Origin: Semisulcospira habei
Taxonomy: Eukaryota > Mollusca > Gastropoda > Semisulcospiridae
Direction of reading: 5' to 3'
Length of the DNA stretch: 64,000 nt
Assembly: GCA_036245525.1 (NCBI GenBank)
Contig: BTPG01000007.1
Location: forward strand, 162,374,063-162,438,062
Made by a program: the position numbers and the translations under genes
The notes under the pieces: model-generated
Told to the model about the DNA's origin: nothing
Database searches by the model: none
What the model saw: only the letters and a program-made list of their open reading frames with translations
Shown: one piece after another, positions 29,540 through 40,461 of the stretch
Position numbering within the stretch: position 1 is the first letter of the stretch
Layout: the number at the start of each line of letters is the position of its first letter

Positions 29540-29606
29540 GCAAGAGGCATAGATCCTCATGAGCCCCCGCAACTGCGGGGGATCATGAAGATCTATGCCT
29601 TTTGCA
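29540..29606. repeat. Foldback element, family C
   Basis: GCAAGAGGCATAGATCCTCA and GATCTATGCCTTTTGC arms around CCCGCAACTGCGGGG. It is followed by CAGCAAAGTGGTTAACCCC, a TTAA-type terminus at about 29643. Confidence 0.88.
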
Positions 29607-29698
29607 TGCGGGAGTTGATCGCTGTGTACCGGCAGCAAAGTGGTTAACCCCTGTCAATAACGCAGTTAAATGTGCCTTTTTCTTTTTTTCACAGAAAA

Positions 29699-29791
29699 AT
29701 GAGTTCGTTTTGGGGCTACGTGACGGAGGGCTTTCTCCTTCTTGTCTTGGCGCTGTGGTGGATGGTGAACACTAGTTATGACATCATACAG
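29699..29791 (+). CDS. TMEM45: TMEM45 paralogue 2, coding exon 1
   Basis: It encodes residues 1-31, with donor GTACGT at 29792, phase 0. The first transmembrane segment is GFLLLVLALWWMV. Confidence 0.9.
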
Positions 29792-32700
29792 GTACGTCAC
29801 TTGTTTTTCATTAAAGTGGCGTCATCGTATGTTTTCGCTGTTACTGTGTTAGTGTTTTGATTCGTAATTTAATTATTGTTGGTAGGATTTTGGCCTGTTA
29901 TATATATTCATATTTAAGATTCAGGTCACAAGTGTGTAGGGCGGGGTTGTGAGGACCTTTCCATCACTGGTCAAGACGCCACAGGACAAGAGGGGGTGGG
30001 GAGGGGGAAGGGGTGAAGACCTTTAATTTCCATTACTGACCGAAAAATAAACCAAACGGAGGGACGGGGGTTGGGGAGCGGGAATTGCTACGTGAGAGTG
30101 GTCCTGAGGACTCCCCTCCCCCCCCCCCACTCCCCCACCCGCAGGTTGGGAGGGGGGAGGGGAGTCCTCAGGACCACTCTCACGTAGCGTTGGGGGGGGG
30201 GGGGGGATCAAGTCACTCAGTGAACCCCCCTCGCTCTCCCCCCCCCCCCTCCACACACACACACACTGCCCCATCTTTTGTTCAGCTCTGTGATGTTATT
30301 GTTGTTAATGTTATTCAGGTTGCTGTTGATGATGATGTTTATGGTAATGTTGCTGCTGATGTCGTCGTCGTTTACTTTTGGCTGTTATCATTGCCGTGGC
30401 CGAGTTGTTGTTTGTTTACATATTTCTTCTTGAATACACCACTATCTGATAACGCAATGCCGGACACACAACATTTTTACCACGCTGTCTCTCTCGATTA
30501 CTGCGCTGTGTCTCCATTTCAGCGGAGCGAATCGAGGGAGTGTGCAGTTTAACATGACAAGGGCGGATCTGGGATGGAGGAAGGGGGGGGGTAGGGTTCC
30601 TGGGTTTTCAGACCTCCCCCACTGCCCCCCCCCCCCCCGGCCAATTAAAAAAAATGATATAATAAAGTTCCTTTTTGGGCAGTTTGGAATCCCCCTCTCC
30701 CACCTCCTACCCCCCTCGCTTTTCCATATTACGGCAGTGAAAAGTTACAAGAGGCTCAATATGCCCCCCCTCCCCCCCAGTTGTTAGATTTTTTCCGCGA
30801 CTGTCGCCCCCTCCCGCCTCTCCTCCCCCAGGTAACTGATCCGCCTCTGCACGACACAGTTTCTTTTCAAAGCAGCTAGGTAAGCGTGACGACCCTTTCA
30901 TGTACGCCAGGAATGTAGACCACCGCGTGCATAATTATGTATCTAATATTTCGGTACGAATGAAAATAGATCGGCTGTTTGTTTGTTTGTTCACAGAGCA
31001 GGAATGAAAAACGCGAATTTCGACCGAAAATGACCTTCACATGGCCTGGTACAAACTTTCCAGTGGAAATCTTCTACAAACTCTTTATTTCCTGTATTGG
31101 TGAGTTACGTCAGTTCGTGTGGCGTGGGGTGAGGTACTCTCCCTACAGTCTGTAAAACGTTCACCCATTTAGCCCCGGGGACCCTGCAGAAGGAGATGGA
31201 TTGTTCATGACAATTCAAGGGTAGTGCCAGATGAGCTTGGCGCCTGACGGCGACAAACTCATCTGGCACTACCCTTGAATTATCATGATCAATCCATCTC
31301 GTACAACTGGTACATATCAGGGCGGATCTGGGGAGAAAATCCAAGGGGGTCCGGGGGGGGGGTCCCCCCCCCCCACCCAAAATTCTTTAAAATGCCATAA
31401 CAAAGTCCCTTTTGGGATGTTTGGACCGACCCCCACCCCCCACCCACCCTCATCGCTTTTCGATTTTTCGGCTACGGGAAGCAAGGTCTAGTGTAAGGGA
31501 GGCCTTTTGTAACAAAAATTTCGAGCCCTCCCCCCCCCCCTCGAGGTAACTGATCCGCCCCTGCATAGTCGTTATGTAACACGTCCGAAATTTGAGAAAT
31601 GGAACCTTGGGGCTAAAAGGGTTAATTCGCGTGACTTCAATTATATATTGGCCAGAGTGCCAGAAGATTTTCTCGTGCTATTTAAACAATAAACAAAATA
31701 CGTCACTTTCCCTAGAGCTGTGCGAGAACGAAGAATATTTACAGGCAAACCGTGATACATGAGTTTAAACGAAAACTGTCAAGTGGGGAAAGCAGAACGG
31801 TTTAAAATAGTCCCTAACGACTGAGGAAACTGTTCGGGATGAACCCATGACTGTGGAGAGAATTCCGTCAGGTCAAAGTTTACCTAAGTACAAATCGTTT
31901 ATTTTTTCATGTGATAATGTTCATTGTTATTGTGTCGAGGTGTTTAAACTCAAACACTCTAAGCATGCTGCATAGCGGAAAATGTACAAATCACAAAAAA
32001 GTGAAAATGTATGTGTGGAATTTGTCGTTAACTAGATGCCAAGCGAACAGACACTGTTAGGGCCAATCACAGGCACGGTATGACCGTTGCGTCATTGCTC
32101 ACCCGTGTTAGGAGGCCGTGAGCAATGAAGCAACGATCATCCCGTGCCTGTGGGGCCAACCTACAGGGTCAAACAAGCATGTACACAACTTATGTTGCAC
32201 GTGTAAAGGAGGCTGGAGCGCCAGTTGCACGTGCAGCATCAGTTTTGTACTTGCACCCTGACAAACCCTCAGCAAGCGAGTCGGCGAACAAAACAATGCA
32301 AACTATCCTCATATTTTAAACAGAAACATGACATAAGCAATCCTTTGCATAATTTTGACATAATTGTTTAAAAAAATTAAGCGAATGGATGCCCAATGCG
32401 CAAAGGGCCATCGGGCCGACATCGGCTCAATGACCTTTTGTGCATTGGATACTGGCCTTATCAGAAGTTTACGTGCTCTGTTTGTTCAAATGCCTGGACG
32501 ACACAGAACGAACTTGTTAGCGCAGAAACCTCGGCCGCAGTTGATAGGCAGTATCCATTCGTGTAATCCAATATACATGCACATCATCCACGAAGCCGAA
32601 AACACACAATAAGCTGCATTGAATCCAATACAGGTATCCGTGTAAGGAGTCCACGAAAAAAAAAAACACACATTCTTACACGCTGAAACCAGTCACGTGT

Positions 32701-33975
32701 TTTCGGCCATTTTGTAAACAAGGTCGTGTACAGAAAATACAAAAAAAAAAAAAAAAAAAATAGGAAATACTACTGAAATAAATAGAATTGCGACACGCAG
32801 CTGTAATGATCGTCTGAAAGAAGCTGACACACATTTTAAATTACCTACAATTACTCAGTTTTGTGAGTAATTTTTTAGAACAATATGTTTCGTGCCTTTT
32901 CCGATGAAACATATTTCGATGCTGACGGAGAGGAGGCTTGAACACGACTTCAAAAAAACGATGTTTGGAATACAGAACTGAGTAGGACAAAATTGCACTT
33001 GGTATTAAAACAGTGGATTAAAAGCCAGGACAAACATGCGATACCTTATGTTTGTCCTTGCTTTTAATCCACTGTTTTCGTCGACACTCGGACAATTTTG
33101 ACCTACTTCTAATTACCAGGAATCGAGTATTGCATTTAGTCGTATTTTTAAAAAATTCTTATAACGGCCTTCACGGCTCGGGTGTTCAGAGAGACTGGCT
33201 GGTGAGGCAAAGATCAAACAAGGGTTTGATGCTCAGCCCTGCCGGAGAATTGTTTTTGCTGTTGAGAGGTTCATACGATGATTAGTTAAAATACAGAAAT
33301 AAATATGGGTCAGTATATCTGGAATGGGTGTTTAATCCACTATTTTCGTCGAAACACGTGTTGTTTTGACCTCCTTCATGAAAAACAAATTTAGGTGGGG
33401 GTGGAGAAGGGCAGAAGGTATTACCAGGGGGCTAATCGAGAGAGGAGGTTTTGCTCAAATCTATGGTAAACATACCAAGGGAAATTATTCAGCGCTGGTC
33501 AATCCAACAGTTAGATCCCTCTACGTCCCCTACCACATCACCCAATCGCCAGCTAACGAAAAATATTTTGAATAAAGCATACTGAGGAGCAAGAGAAATG
33601 CGACATTTTTGGAATCGTCGGAAACACTTCCAAAAATGTCGCATTTCTTTTGCTCCTCAGTATACAAGACGGTCGCCCACATCCCGTGAATGTGATGTAA
33701 CCGTCTTTAACTTTACGTTAAGCATTTTTCGTGGCAGGGCGATTGGGTGCTATAAGGGAGGGGTCAGGGGATATAACTGTTGGGTTGTTCAGCGTTGAGT
33801 ACTTTCCCTTGGTTTGTAGTGCAGAGTATCTACCAGTGCTTGTCTCTACTTAGTTGAGGACCCCCATTTTATGGTCAAACTAACTCTATTATTTTAGTTG
33901 TTTGTATCTTACAGAAGGGGTTGGGGGTGGTGATGGAGGGGATGAAGAGAGAGAGACTGAGAGCCGGAGAGAGAG

Positions 33976-34049
<74 letters not shown>

Positions 34050-37000
34050 GAAGGAATTTTTTTTTTTTTTTAAATCAAGACCGGCATAATTTTGCATTCT
34101 TGCAGGGTTTTTCGGACAACTCGCGTATTCTAGAGGGAGCTTCCACGACGCTGACGGGAATTTCGACAACATGACGCAGTTGCTGTACATATCTGTGTAC
34201 GCCATTTTCCTTCTCCACTCCCTCCTCGACATCGCCCTCTGGTGGGGAATTCCCGTCGTCAAGGGGAGCAACTACGCAGCAGCTGCTACTGGCTTCTTCT
34301 GGTATGCCATGGCGTTGTACAACAGGTGAGTGGATCTGTTTAACCCACTGAGCCCCGACGCCCTACAGCAGGAGATGGATAGACCATGATAATTCAAGGG
34401 TAGTGCCAGATTAGCTTGGCGCCTGAAGGCGCCAAGCTAATCTGGCACTACCCTTGAACTGATTATCATGGTCAATCGGCCACCACCTGCAGCTGGTAGA
34501 GACTCGCCAGCGGCCCACTTCTAAACTTTGGGAAATGCGGCGGTGGGGTTACATGGGTTAACTGTCCCACAATTTGGGATATTGTGTTCCCCAGGGCCTT
34601 CACATAGTATCGCCACACGATCTACTTAGCTTGAGATCCAGACCAAAATGTAAAATGCAAAAAAAATCGGGCCCAACAAAGAACGAAACACGCTTAGAGA
34701 AGACAATTTCAGCATGATGTGTTGTAATTGTCTTTTCCACGATTGTTTTTTTCTACGTTGGCCTTCCTCTACCTAGCTTGTATTTAAAAAAAAACAAAAC
34801 AATAATTACAAATGTGTTGATATTGACGATAGTGATGACGACAGGAATATGTGCTGATCTGTGATTTTGGACCTGATGGCTTTTAGGGTTCGAGGTTGGG
34901 GGGAGGCAAGACCGGCTGAGAGATCAGTTGGTGTTGGAAAGTTTAAAAAAATCTGATTACATGGAAACATAAATGAACAATTTGAAGATTAGTAAAAATA
35001 AAATACAGCATGTCAATTACAAATAGGAAATGACGAAATTTTAAAAACTGTTTCAAATCTCGCCAGATCTCACGACTTCCACGAGAGCGGTCCCGTCGCC
35101 ATGATGGCGCTGACGTTTCCGGTCTACTTGCTTCTGCCGATCAGCGTCGTCTACGTGTTGGAGCCGATGTGGCGCAGCGGTTTCGGCACCCAGCTTGTGC
35201 GCGCTTACTGCCTGCAAGCGTATGCGACTTGGTGCTGGCAGTCGGGTTACATTTTGCACGCGCATAACGGATTCCCAGGTCAGAACTTTGCGTTTGGAGG
35301 TCAAGTAGATTTTTCGAATTTAATCTGCAAGATGCAATGATCCTCATGAGCCCGCGCAGGTTGCGGGGACTTACGAGGATCACTGCATCTTGTTTCCTTC
35401 GTTTATACTAGGGGTTTATTTTGCACGACTACACACATACAAAGGTCCCTTGGTTAGTGATTACTTACTTACTTACGCCTGTCACCCCTATCCGGGTATA
35501 GGCCGTCGACGAGAGACCTCCAACAACTCCTGTCCTGTGCTTCTCCTTCGATTCTACTCCAGTTGGTTCCCAGTCTCTTGATGTCTGCTTGGAGGTCTCG
35601 ACGCCAGGAGTTTCTCGGCCTACCTCTTTTTCTCTTTCCCTGGGGGTTCCATGACAATGCCTGCCTAGTGATACTGCAAGCTGGCTTTCTCAGACTGTGA
35701 CCGATCCATCCCCATCTTCTTCGCCCAATTTCATTCTCTGCTGTTATCTGCACTGTTCTCTCCCAGAGTCTGACGTTGCTGATCTTCTCTGGCCAGTGGA
35801 TTTTCAAAATTCTTCTAAGGCAACTGTTCATGAAGGTCCGTACTCTGTTGACTGTGGTTTTTGTCAATCTCCAAGTCTCTGCTCCATATAGGAGAACTGC
35901 TTTTACATTGGAGTTGAAAATCCGTACTTTGGTGTGTTGTGACAGCTCTTTGGAACTCCACACTTTTTTCAACTGGAGAAAGGCTGCTCTGGCTTTACCG
36001 ATTCGTGCTCTGACATCTGCATCAGTGCCGCCTTTTTTGTCTATGATGCTCCCGAGATAGGTGAAGGACTCCACTTCTTCCAACGGGGTGCCAGCAAGCA
36101 AGACTGGTTCTTCCCTGGTTGCGTTCAGCCTCATTGTCTTTGTTTTCTGTTTGTGAATGGTGAGGCCCACTTGGGACGAGATGTCAGCAAGCCTCGTGGT
36201 CTTGTCCTGCATTTGTTGATGAGTGTAGGACAGTAATGCCAAGTCGTCTGCAAAATCGAGGTCGTCAAGCTGTGTCCACAGTGTCCACTGTATTCCACTT
36301 CGTCTGTGCTCTGTGGTCATCTTCATGACCCAGTCTATGGCCAGTAGGAAGAGGAACGGAGACAGCAGACACCCCTGCCTGACACCAGTTCTGACCTGGA
36401 GCTCCCTGGTGAACTGCCCTTCGTGGATCACGCAACATGTCATGCCATCGTAGCTGCTCCTGATCAGGCGGACGAGCTTTATGGGTACACCGTAGTGTCG
36501 TAGGAGTTTCCACAGAGTCTCTCGGTCCACACTGTCAAATGCTTTCTCGTAATCCACAAAGTTGACGTACAGCGGGGAGCTCCACTCCAGAGACTGTTCC
36601 ACGATGATGCGGAGAGTGGCGATCTGGTCTGTACATGATCGGTTCTTCCTGAATCCTGCTTGCTGGTCTCTCAGCTGGGGGTCAACGGAGCTCTTCATTC
36701 TCTCTAGGATGATCCTGTTGAAGACCTTTCCTGGTACTGACAGCAAGGTGATTCCTCTGTAGTTGGAACACTTGCTGAGGTCGCTTTTCTTGGGAGCTTG
36801 ATTAGGTACCCCTCCTTCCAGTCAGCCGGCATCACCTCCTCTTCCCAGATCTTTCCAAACAGTGGGTACAGCATTTCCACTGTTGTCTCTAGGTCTGCTT
36901 TCAGAGACTCCGCTGGGATGCCATCTGGCCCTGCTGCTTTGCCATTCTTCAAAAATGCCACTGCTCTTCTGATCTCTTCCCGGCTGGGTCTGTCACAGCT

Positions 37001-39701
37001 GATGGGTAGGTCGGTCTCTGCCGGCTGGATGTCTGGTGGGTCGGGTGGGCTAGGTCTGTTCAGTAACTCTTCAAAATACTCGGCCCATCTGTCGAGTTGG
37101 TCTGCTCTGTCTGCAATAGGCTTGCCTTCTTTGTCTTTTACTGGTCTTTCTGTATGGCCATACTTGCCCGACAATCTTCTGGTAATGTCGTAGAGCTGTT
37201 TCATGTTGCCGCTGCCTGCTGCCTTTTCTGCCTCTGCTGCCAGGCTGTCTGTGTAGGCCCTCTTGTCTGCCCTGATACTCCTCTTCACCTCGCGGTTGGC
37301 TTCCGAGTATTCCTCCTGTGCCGCCCTTACTTTGGCTGCTCTCGTGCGACTGTTGTTGACAACTGCCTTCTTCTGCTTCCTCACTTCTATCTTCTTCAAG
37401 GTCTGTGTCGACAGCCAGTCCTTGTGATGGTATTTCCTGAACCCTACAGTGTCTTTTCAGGTTGAGTTCAGCGCCTCTCTAACTGCCTTCCACTGCTGCT
37501 CTGTGGTGACCGCCTCCTCTTCATTTACTAGCTCCTGTAGCGCTTGAAACCGGTTGGACAGCACCAGTTTGAACTCTTCTCTAACTCCAGTTTCTCTCAG
37601 GAGACCTACATTATAGCGCTGTCTTCTTGTTGTCTCTGTGCGGCTTTTCTTTAGCTTGAGCTTCATTCTTAAGGTAAGCAGATGGTGGTCGGAGGCGACA
37701 CCTGCTCCCCTCCTCACTCGAACATCTTGAAGGGATCTTCTAAATTTCTTGCTAATGCAGATATGGTCTATTTGGTTCTCTGTTGTATGGTCAGGTGAGA
37801 CCCAAGTTGCTTTGTGTATTCTTCTGTGTGGGAAGATGCTGCCTCCAATGACAAGTCGGTTTAGAGCACAAAAGTCTACAAACCTCTCCCCGTTCTCACT
37901 CATCTCCGAGCCTAGTCCCTGTCTCCCCATCACCTCTTCGTATCCGGTGTTGTCCTCCCCTATTTTGGCATTAAAATCGCCCATGACGATGGTGATGTCT
38001 CTCTCCGCACATTTGTCCACGGCACTCTGGAGTCGGTCGTAGAACTCTTTGTTTCTCTTCCTCGTCACTGTCATTAGTGGGCGCATAACACTGGATGACG
38101 TTCAGCTTGAGCTTTTTCTTGGTTCTAAAGGCTGCTGTGATAATTCTTGGCCCAAGAGGTTCCCAGCCCATCAGCGCTCTCTGTGCCACTGGTGACAGCA
38201 TGAATGCTACTCCTTCTGTATGGGGGGGGGGGGGGGGGCATTCTCCTCTTCATGACCTGAATACAGAATCATCTCCCCACTTAACAGCCTTTTCTGGCCA
38301 GACTGCGTCCATCTGGCTTCACTGATACCTAGCAGGGAAAGGTTGTACTTTTGCATTTCCGCTGCTATCTGGGCGGCCTTGCCGCTCTGGTACATGGTCT
38401 TGACGTTCCATGTGCCCATGGTTGTGTCCTTGGATAGAGAGAGGCGGCTCGGTCCTGTGGCTTCCGAAGACTTCCGGCTTTCACCACAGGACGTCATAAG
38501 TCTTCTGGTAGAAGAACCTTCCTCCTCCAGGAAAGGAATTACTGTTAGTCTTTTCGTCGGCGTTTTTGTAGCTATTTCCTTTTTTGCAGGGTGGGGAAGC
38601 TACCCCCACGCCCAACCCCCTTACTAGGAGGACCAGGGGTTTTCTGTCGGGGTCACCTTCCCTTAGACCATGTTGGTTCACGGCACCTTATTTCATTCGG
38701 TGCACCCCTCTCACGAGGGACCCCCTATCCACCACCCAGTGGACGCGCCTCAACGCCATATGGTCCCAGCGCGAGGTTGGTTAGTGATTAGTTCGGGGTT
38801 AAACTGCCACACCATGGGGGACAGGGACTGCCGGCTATTGTCTAAGGAGTACGAACTGAATACTGATCAACTCAGGCGCACTGCAGCAATGCCACTTTGG
38901 TTTACCAGGACCTTCAACGGACGTCCTATCTGAACAAGCCCGTCATTTTTCCTGGACTACAAGGGTCCCTAGTGAGGAACTTTAATTCATTGTCGGGAGG
39001 ACAACTAAATAGGGATGGTTCCATTTGAAAGATGCACTGGTTCTCATAGGTCCCGCAGACTGGAGTTCGGAGGTTCGGCCGTGGTGGGGTGGTGGTAGGG
39101 GTGGCGGAGGTGGGGGAGGCTGAAGAGAATGACGACTCATTGATTGCCTGACTGGCCGATTAACTAAAAGCTGCAAAAATGTTGCCGGCGGCAACGCTAT
39201 ACGACACGTCCGCATCTATTGTTGCGGAGCGCCATGAACGAGTTAATAACATGATAAATCGACGGATGAATGGCCGAATGGCCCGGACTGACCGGTTGTT
39301 TCATTCACAGGCTTATTGACTGACAGTGACTGACTGATTGATTGATCTATCGATGGTTGGTTGGTTGATTGGCTGGCTGACTGATTGATTGATTGATTAT
39401 AGTCTAAAACCATCCTTTTCTGATCCTAGGGTCCGAACCTAACCCTTCCTGGAATCAAACCGACCACAGCAACACGGCTTACACCGCTGCCTTCTTCGGC
39501 CTTCACCTTTGCCTCAACATCGTTTTCGCTGCCGCTACCTACTCTCTCACAGCCTGCTTCCTGCGCATGCGCCTGGGCTTCAAGATCGAAAACGAGGATT
39601 ATCTTCCTTCCGTGTACCATTACAAGCCTTTATCCACGAAAGACAACTCTGCTGAGGCCGACGGCTCCAGCGCAAAACTTCTCAGCGCTTACGTCGCTTG
39701 A
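29699..39701 (+). CDS. TMEM45: TMEM45-family (DUF716) multi-pass membrane protein, paralogue 2; spliced span of five coding exons
   Basis: Joining 29699-29791, 30997-31099, 34106-34325, 35067-35278 and 39430-39701 gives 900 nt, 299 aa plus stop, the same length as paralogue 1. It starts MSSFWGYVTEG and shares the family order of about seven membrane segments and the short polar C-tail. Its HDFHESGPVAMMA block replaces the [11 protein letters not shown] region. All introns are GT-AG with the same phases as paralogue 1, but the third intron sits 24 nt later. An acceptor (TTTCACAG, to 29694) four bases before the ATG implies a 5' UTR exon. Introns hold foldback elements and, in intron 4, an RTE retrotransposon nested in a SINE. 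This is a head-to-tail duplicate of the gene at 649-26570, with clear divergence. Confidence 0.9.
30086..30190. repeat. Foldback element with C-run/G-run arms
   Basis: GCTACGTGAGAGTGGTCCTG and its exact complement CAGGACCACTCTCACGTAGC lie outside ACTCCCCTCCCC / GGGGAGGGGAGT arms. Confidence 0.92.
30555..30852. mobile_element. Family Q element (hAT-like MITE candidate)
   Basis: Left AAGGGCGGATCTGGG and right GGTAACTGATCCGCCTCTGC. The interior holds C-runs and AAAGTTCCTTTTTGGGCAG, as at 31314. Confidence 0.65.
30997..31099 (+). CDS. TMEM45: TMEM45 paralogue 2, coding exon 2
   Basis: Acceptor TGTTCACAG ends at 30996 and donor GTGAGT begins at 31100, phase 1. It encodes residues 32-65, with VEIFYKLFISCIG matching exon 2 of paralogue 1. 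It is one codon shorter. Confidence 0.88.
31155..31625. mobile_element. TTAA family-B foldback interrupted by a family-Q element
   Basis: ACCCATTTAGCCCCGGGGAC begins the left end and GGGGCTAAAAGGGTTAA the right. The inner hairpin lies at 31211-31286. The right arm is split by the family-Q insertion at 31314-31565. The element starts 55 nt after the exon 2 donor. Confidence 0.8.
31314..31565. mobile_element. Family Q element nested in the family-B element
   Basis: CAGGGCGGATCTGGGG at left and AACTGATCCGCCCCTG at right form short inverted ends. CATAT and CATAG flank the ends as a possible short target-site duplication. Confidence 0.7.
32057..32160. repeat. Foldback element, ~45-nt arms
   Basis: GGGCCAATCACAGGCACGGT pairs with the right arm CCCGTGCCTGTGGGGCC, and GTTGCGTCATTGCTCACC with GTGAGCAATGAAGCAAC. 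Confidence 0.85.
32381..32562. repeat. Foldback element, family G, with outer arms
   Basis: The inner hairpin CGCAAAGGGCCATCGGGCCG / GGCTCAATGACCTTTTGTGC lies at 32398-32446. The outer arms CGAATGGATGCC and GGCAGTATCCATTCG lie at the ends. Confidence 0.75.
32640..32990. other. Intron without recognised gene
   Basis: Poly-A at 32740-32760 and unique AT-rich sequence. Nothing else is recognised. Confidence 0.4.
32985..33085. repeat. Foldback element, family J
   Basis: AAAACAGTGGATTAAAAGCC AGGACAAACAT and its complement surround GCGATACCTT. A single arm recurs at 33325-33375 (TTTAATCCACTATTTTCGTC). Confidence 0.85.
33580..33663. mobile_element. TA-flanked foldback MITE (Tc1/mariner-like), family H
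   Basis: TACTGAGGAGCAAGAGAAAT to ATTTCTTTTGCTCCTCAGTA, with arms of about 35 nt closing on ATCGTCGGAAACA. TA at both ends fits a Tc1/mariner target. Relatives lie at 48597 and 53077. Confidence 0.88.
33955..34048. repeat. (GA)n microsatellite
   Basis: About 40 GA units with few interruptions, ending 57 nt upstream of exon 3. Confidence 0.97.
34106..34325 (+). CDS. TMEM45: TMEM45 paralogue 2, coding exon 3
   Basis: Acceptor CATTCTTGCAG ends at 34105 and donor GTGAGT begins at 34326, phases 1 to 2. It encodes residues 66-138 and part of Arg139. It extends 24 nt beyond the position of the paralogue 1 donor. A GT (TCTG then GTATGC) survives at that older position. Confidence 0.9.
34340..34561. 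mobile_element. Complete TTAA foldback MITE, family B (222 bp)
   Basis: TTAACCCACTGAGCCCCGAC at left and CATGGGTTAA at right. The middle arms CAGGAGATGGATAGACCATG / CATGGTCAATCGGCC and the inner perfect hairpin ATTCAAGGGTAGTGCCAGAT pair around GGCGCC-TGAA-GGCGCC. It starts 14 nt after the exon 3 donor. Confidence 0.92.
34670..34790. repeat. Family P foldback
   Basis: CCAACAAAGAACGAAACACG, CTTAGAGAAGACAATTTCAG and the partner TGTAATTGTCTTTTCC, TTTCTACGTTGG form a loose hairpin. Confidence 0.65.
34851..34905. repeat. Half family-A foldback
   Basis: GTGCTGATCTGTGATTTTGG ACC without its partner arm. Confidence 0.6.
35067..35278 (+). CDS. TMEM45: TMEM45 paralogue 2, coding exon 4
   Basis: Acceptor CTCGCCAG ends at 35066 and donor GTCAGA begins at 35279, phases 2 to 1. 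It encodes residues 139-209 (SHDFHESGPV to AHNGFP). Coding length to this point is 628 nt in both paralogues. Confidence 0.9.
35329..35394. repeat. Foldback element, family C
   Basis: GCAAGATGCAATGATCCTCA-type arms with the centre CGCGCAGGTTGCGGG. It begins 50 nt after the exon 4 donor. Confidence 0.85.
35450..35463. repeat. Target-site duplication of RTE copy 2 (left)
   Basis: TTGGTTAGTGATTA, repeated at 38777-38790. It is the 3' tail of the SINE into which the RTE inserted. Confidence 0.88.
35469..36746 (-). pseudogene. RTE reverse transcriptase, open 425-codon segment of a broken ORF
   Basis: Reverse-transcriptase blocks are in order: QQAGFRKNRSCTDQI (28-42), YVNFVDYEKAFDSVD (60-74), GVRQGCLLSPFLF (117-129), LDFADDLALLS with the FADD catalytic pair (about 164-174) and a C-terminal YLGSIIDKKGG block. 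The tail has [11 protein letters not shown] and RGRPRNSWRRDL. The N-terminal part of this ORF lies in another frame because of the deletion near 36790. Confidence 0.9.
36704..37399 (-). pseudogene. RTE linker / reverse transcriptase N-terminal segment, copy 2
   Basis: It reads from [13 protein letters not shown] through [18 protein letters not shown] linker sequence to [20 protein letters not shown] (reverse-transcriptase block 0/1) and GYLIKLPRK. The frame is then lost by one deleted base. Confidence 0.85.
37457..38086 (-). pseudogene. RTE endonuclease segment, copy 2
   Basis: It contains [35 protein letters not shown] and [10 protein letters not shown]. It ends at a nonsense codon (TGA) where copy 1 has TGC. 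The N-terminal part of the endonuclease is open at 38207-38497 and partly at 37971-38201, in other frames. Confidence 0.85.
38777..38960 (-). mobile_element. SINE remainder split by RTE copy 2
   Basis: GGGGGACAGGGACTGCCGGC, GATCAACTCAGGCGCACTGC and TTTACCAGGACCTT match the SINE at 28282-28586. The tRNA-like head is missing (5'-truncated). Its other end is 35451-35463. Confidence 0.85.
39300..39407. repeat. Degenerate GATT/GGTT repeat
   Basis: Tetranucleotide-rich DNA, ending about 20 nt before the exon 5 acceptor. Confidence 0.75.
39430..39701 (+). CDS. TMEM45: TMEM45 paralogue 2, coding exon 5 (last)
   Basis: Acceptor GATCCTAG ends at 39429. It encodes part of Gly210 to residue 299 and TGA at 39699-39701. 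It includes AFFGLHLCLNIVFAAATYSL and the tail ending LLSAYVA. Confidence 0.9.
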
Positions 39702-39759
39702 AATCCTTCCCCCCGCCATTTCACTTACAAAGCTAATACATTGTAACTCGCATTTGAGA

Positions 39760-39765
39760 ATTAAA
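39760..39765 (+). terminator. Possible polyadenylation signal (ATTAAA) of TMEM45 paralogue 2
   Basis: ATTAAA lies 59 nt after the stop codon. An AATAAA lies much further on at 40732. Confidence 0.4.
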
Positions 39766-39814
39766 TGTATAAATTACAAGGCATGGTGCAGGTCATAAGA
39801 GAATGATCGAGCAT

Positions 39815-39890
39815 GACAGTTCAAGGGTAGTGCCAGATTAGCTTGGCGCCTGGAGACGCCAAGCTAATCTGGCACTACCCTTGAACTATC
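39815..39890. repeat. Foldback element, family B core
   Basis: GACAGTTCAAGGGTAGTGCC and its complement, with arms of about 35 nt around TGGAG. Confidence 0.92.
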
Positions 39891-40059
39891 TTGCAGTTGA
39901 CGTTGGAGGCTGCACGTACGGTTTACTTCGCTTCAAAGGCAACAGCTTGATAAAATGAGAAAAGACTTTGGCAGGTGATATAAACATGTGCATTTCATAC
40001 TGTGGGCACTAAATTGAAACTGAAGCTGCTGCTGAAATGACGGACTAGTGTCAGTCTGT

Positions 40060-40282
<223 letters not shown>

Positions 40283-40323
40283 CTCGTCATCTCTTATTTA
40301 TACGTTTTCCATGTTCATTAATG

Positions 40324-40461
<138 letters not shown>

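Larger units (their letters stand above)
35464..38776 (-). mobile_element. RTE-type LINE, near full length (3.3 kb, copy 2), inserted in a SINE
   Basis: On minus, from 38776: a 5' UTR, an AP endonuclease, a reverse transcriptase and a short 3' region ending in (TAAG)n, as is usual for RTE elements. It is flanked by a 14-bp duplication. The surrounding SINE has its own duplication (AAAGGTCCCT at 35441-35450, AAGGGTCCCT at 38961-38970). The reading frame is broken at about 38222-38239 (expanded G run), 38048 (+1), 37457 (TGC to TGA) and 36790 (-1), so it is not autonomous now. Confidence 0.93.

Noticed and set aside
28977..29562. Several overlapping Cys/Val and His/Thr open frames
   Set aside because: They come from TG/CA and TC microsatellites. 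The same applies to frames at 40048-40508, 44171-44842 and 47458-47944.
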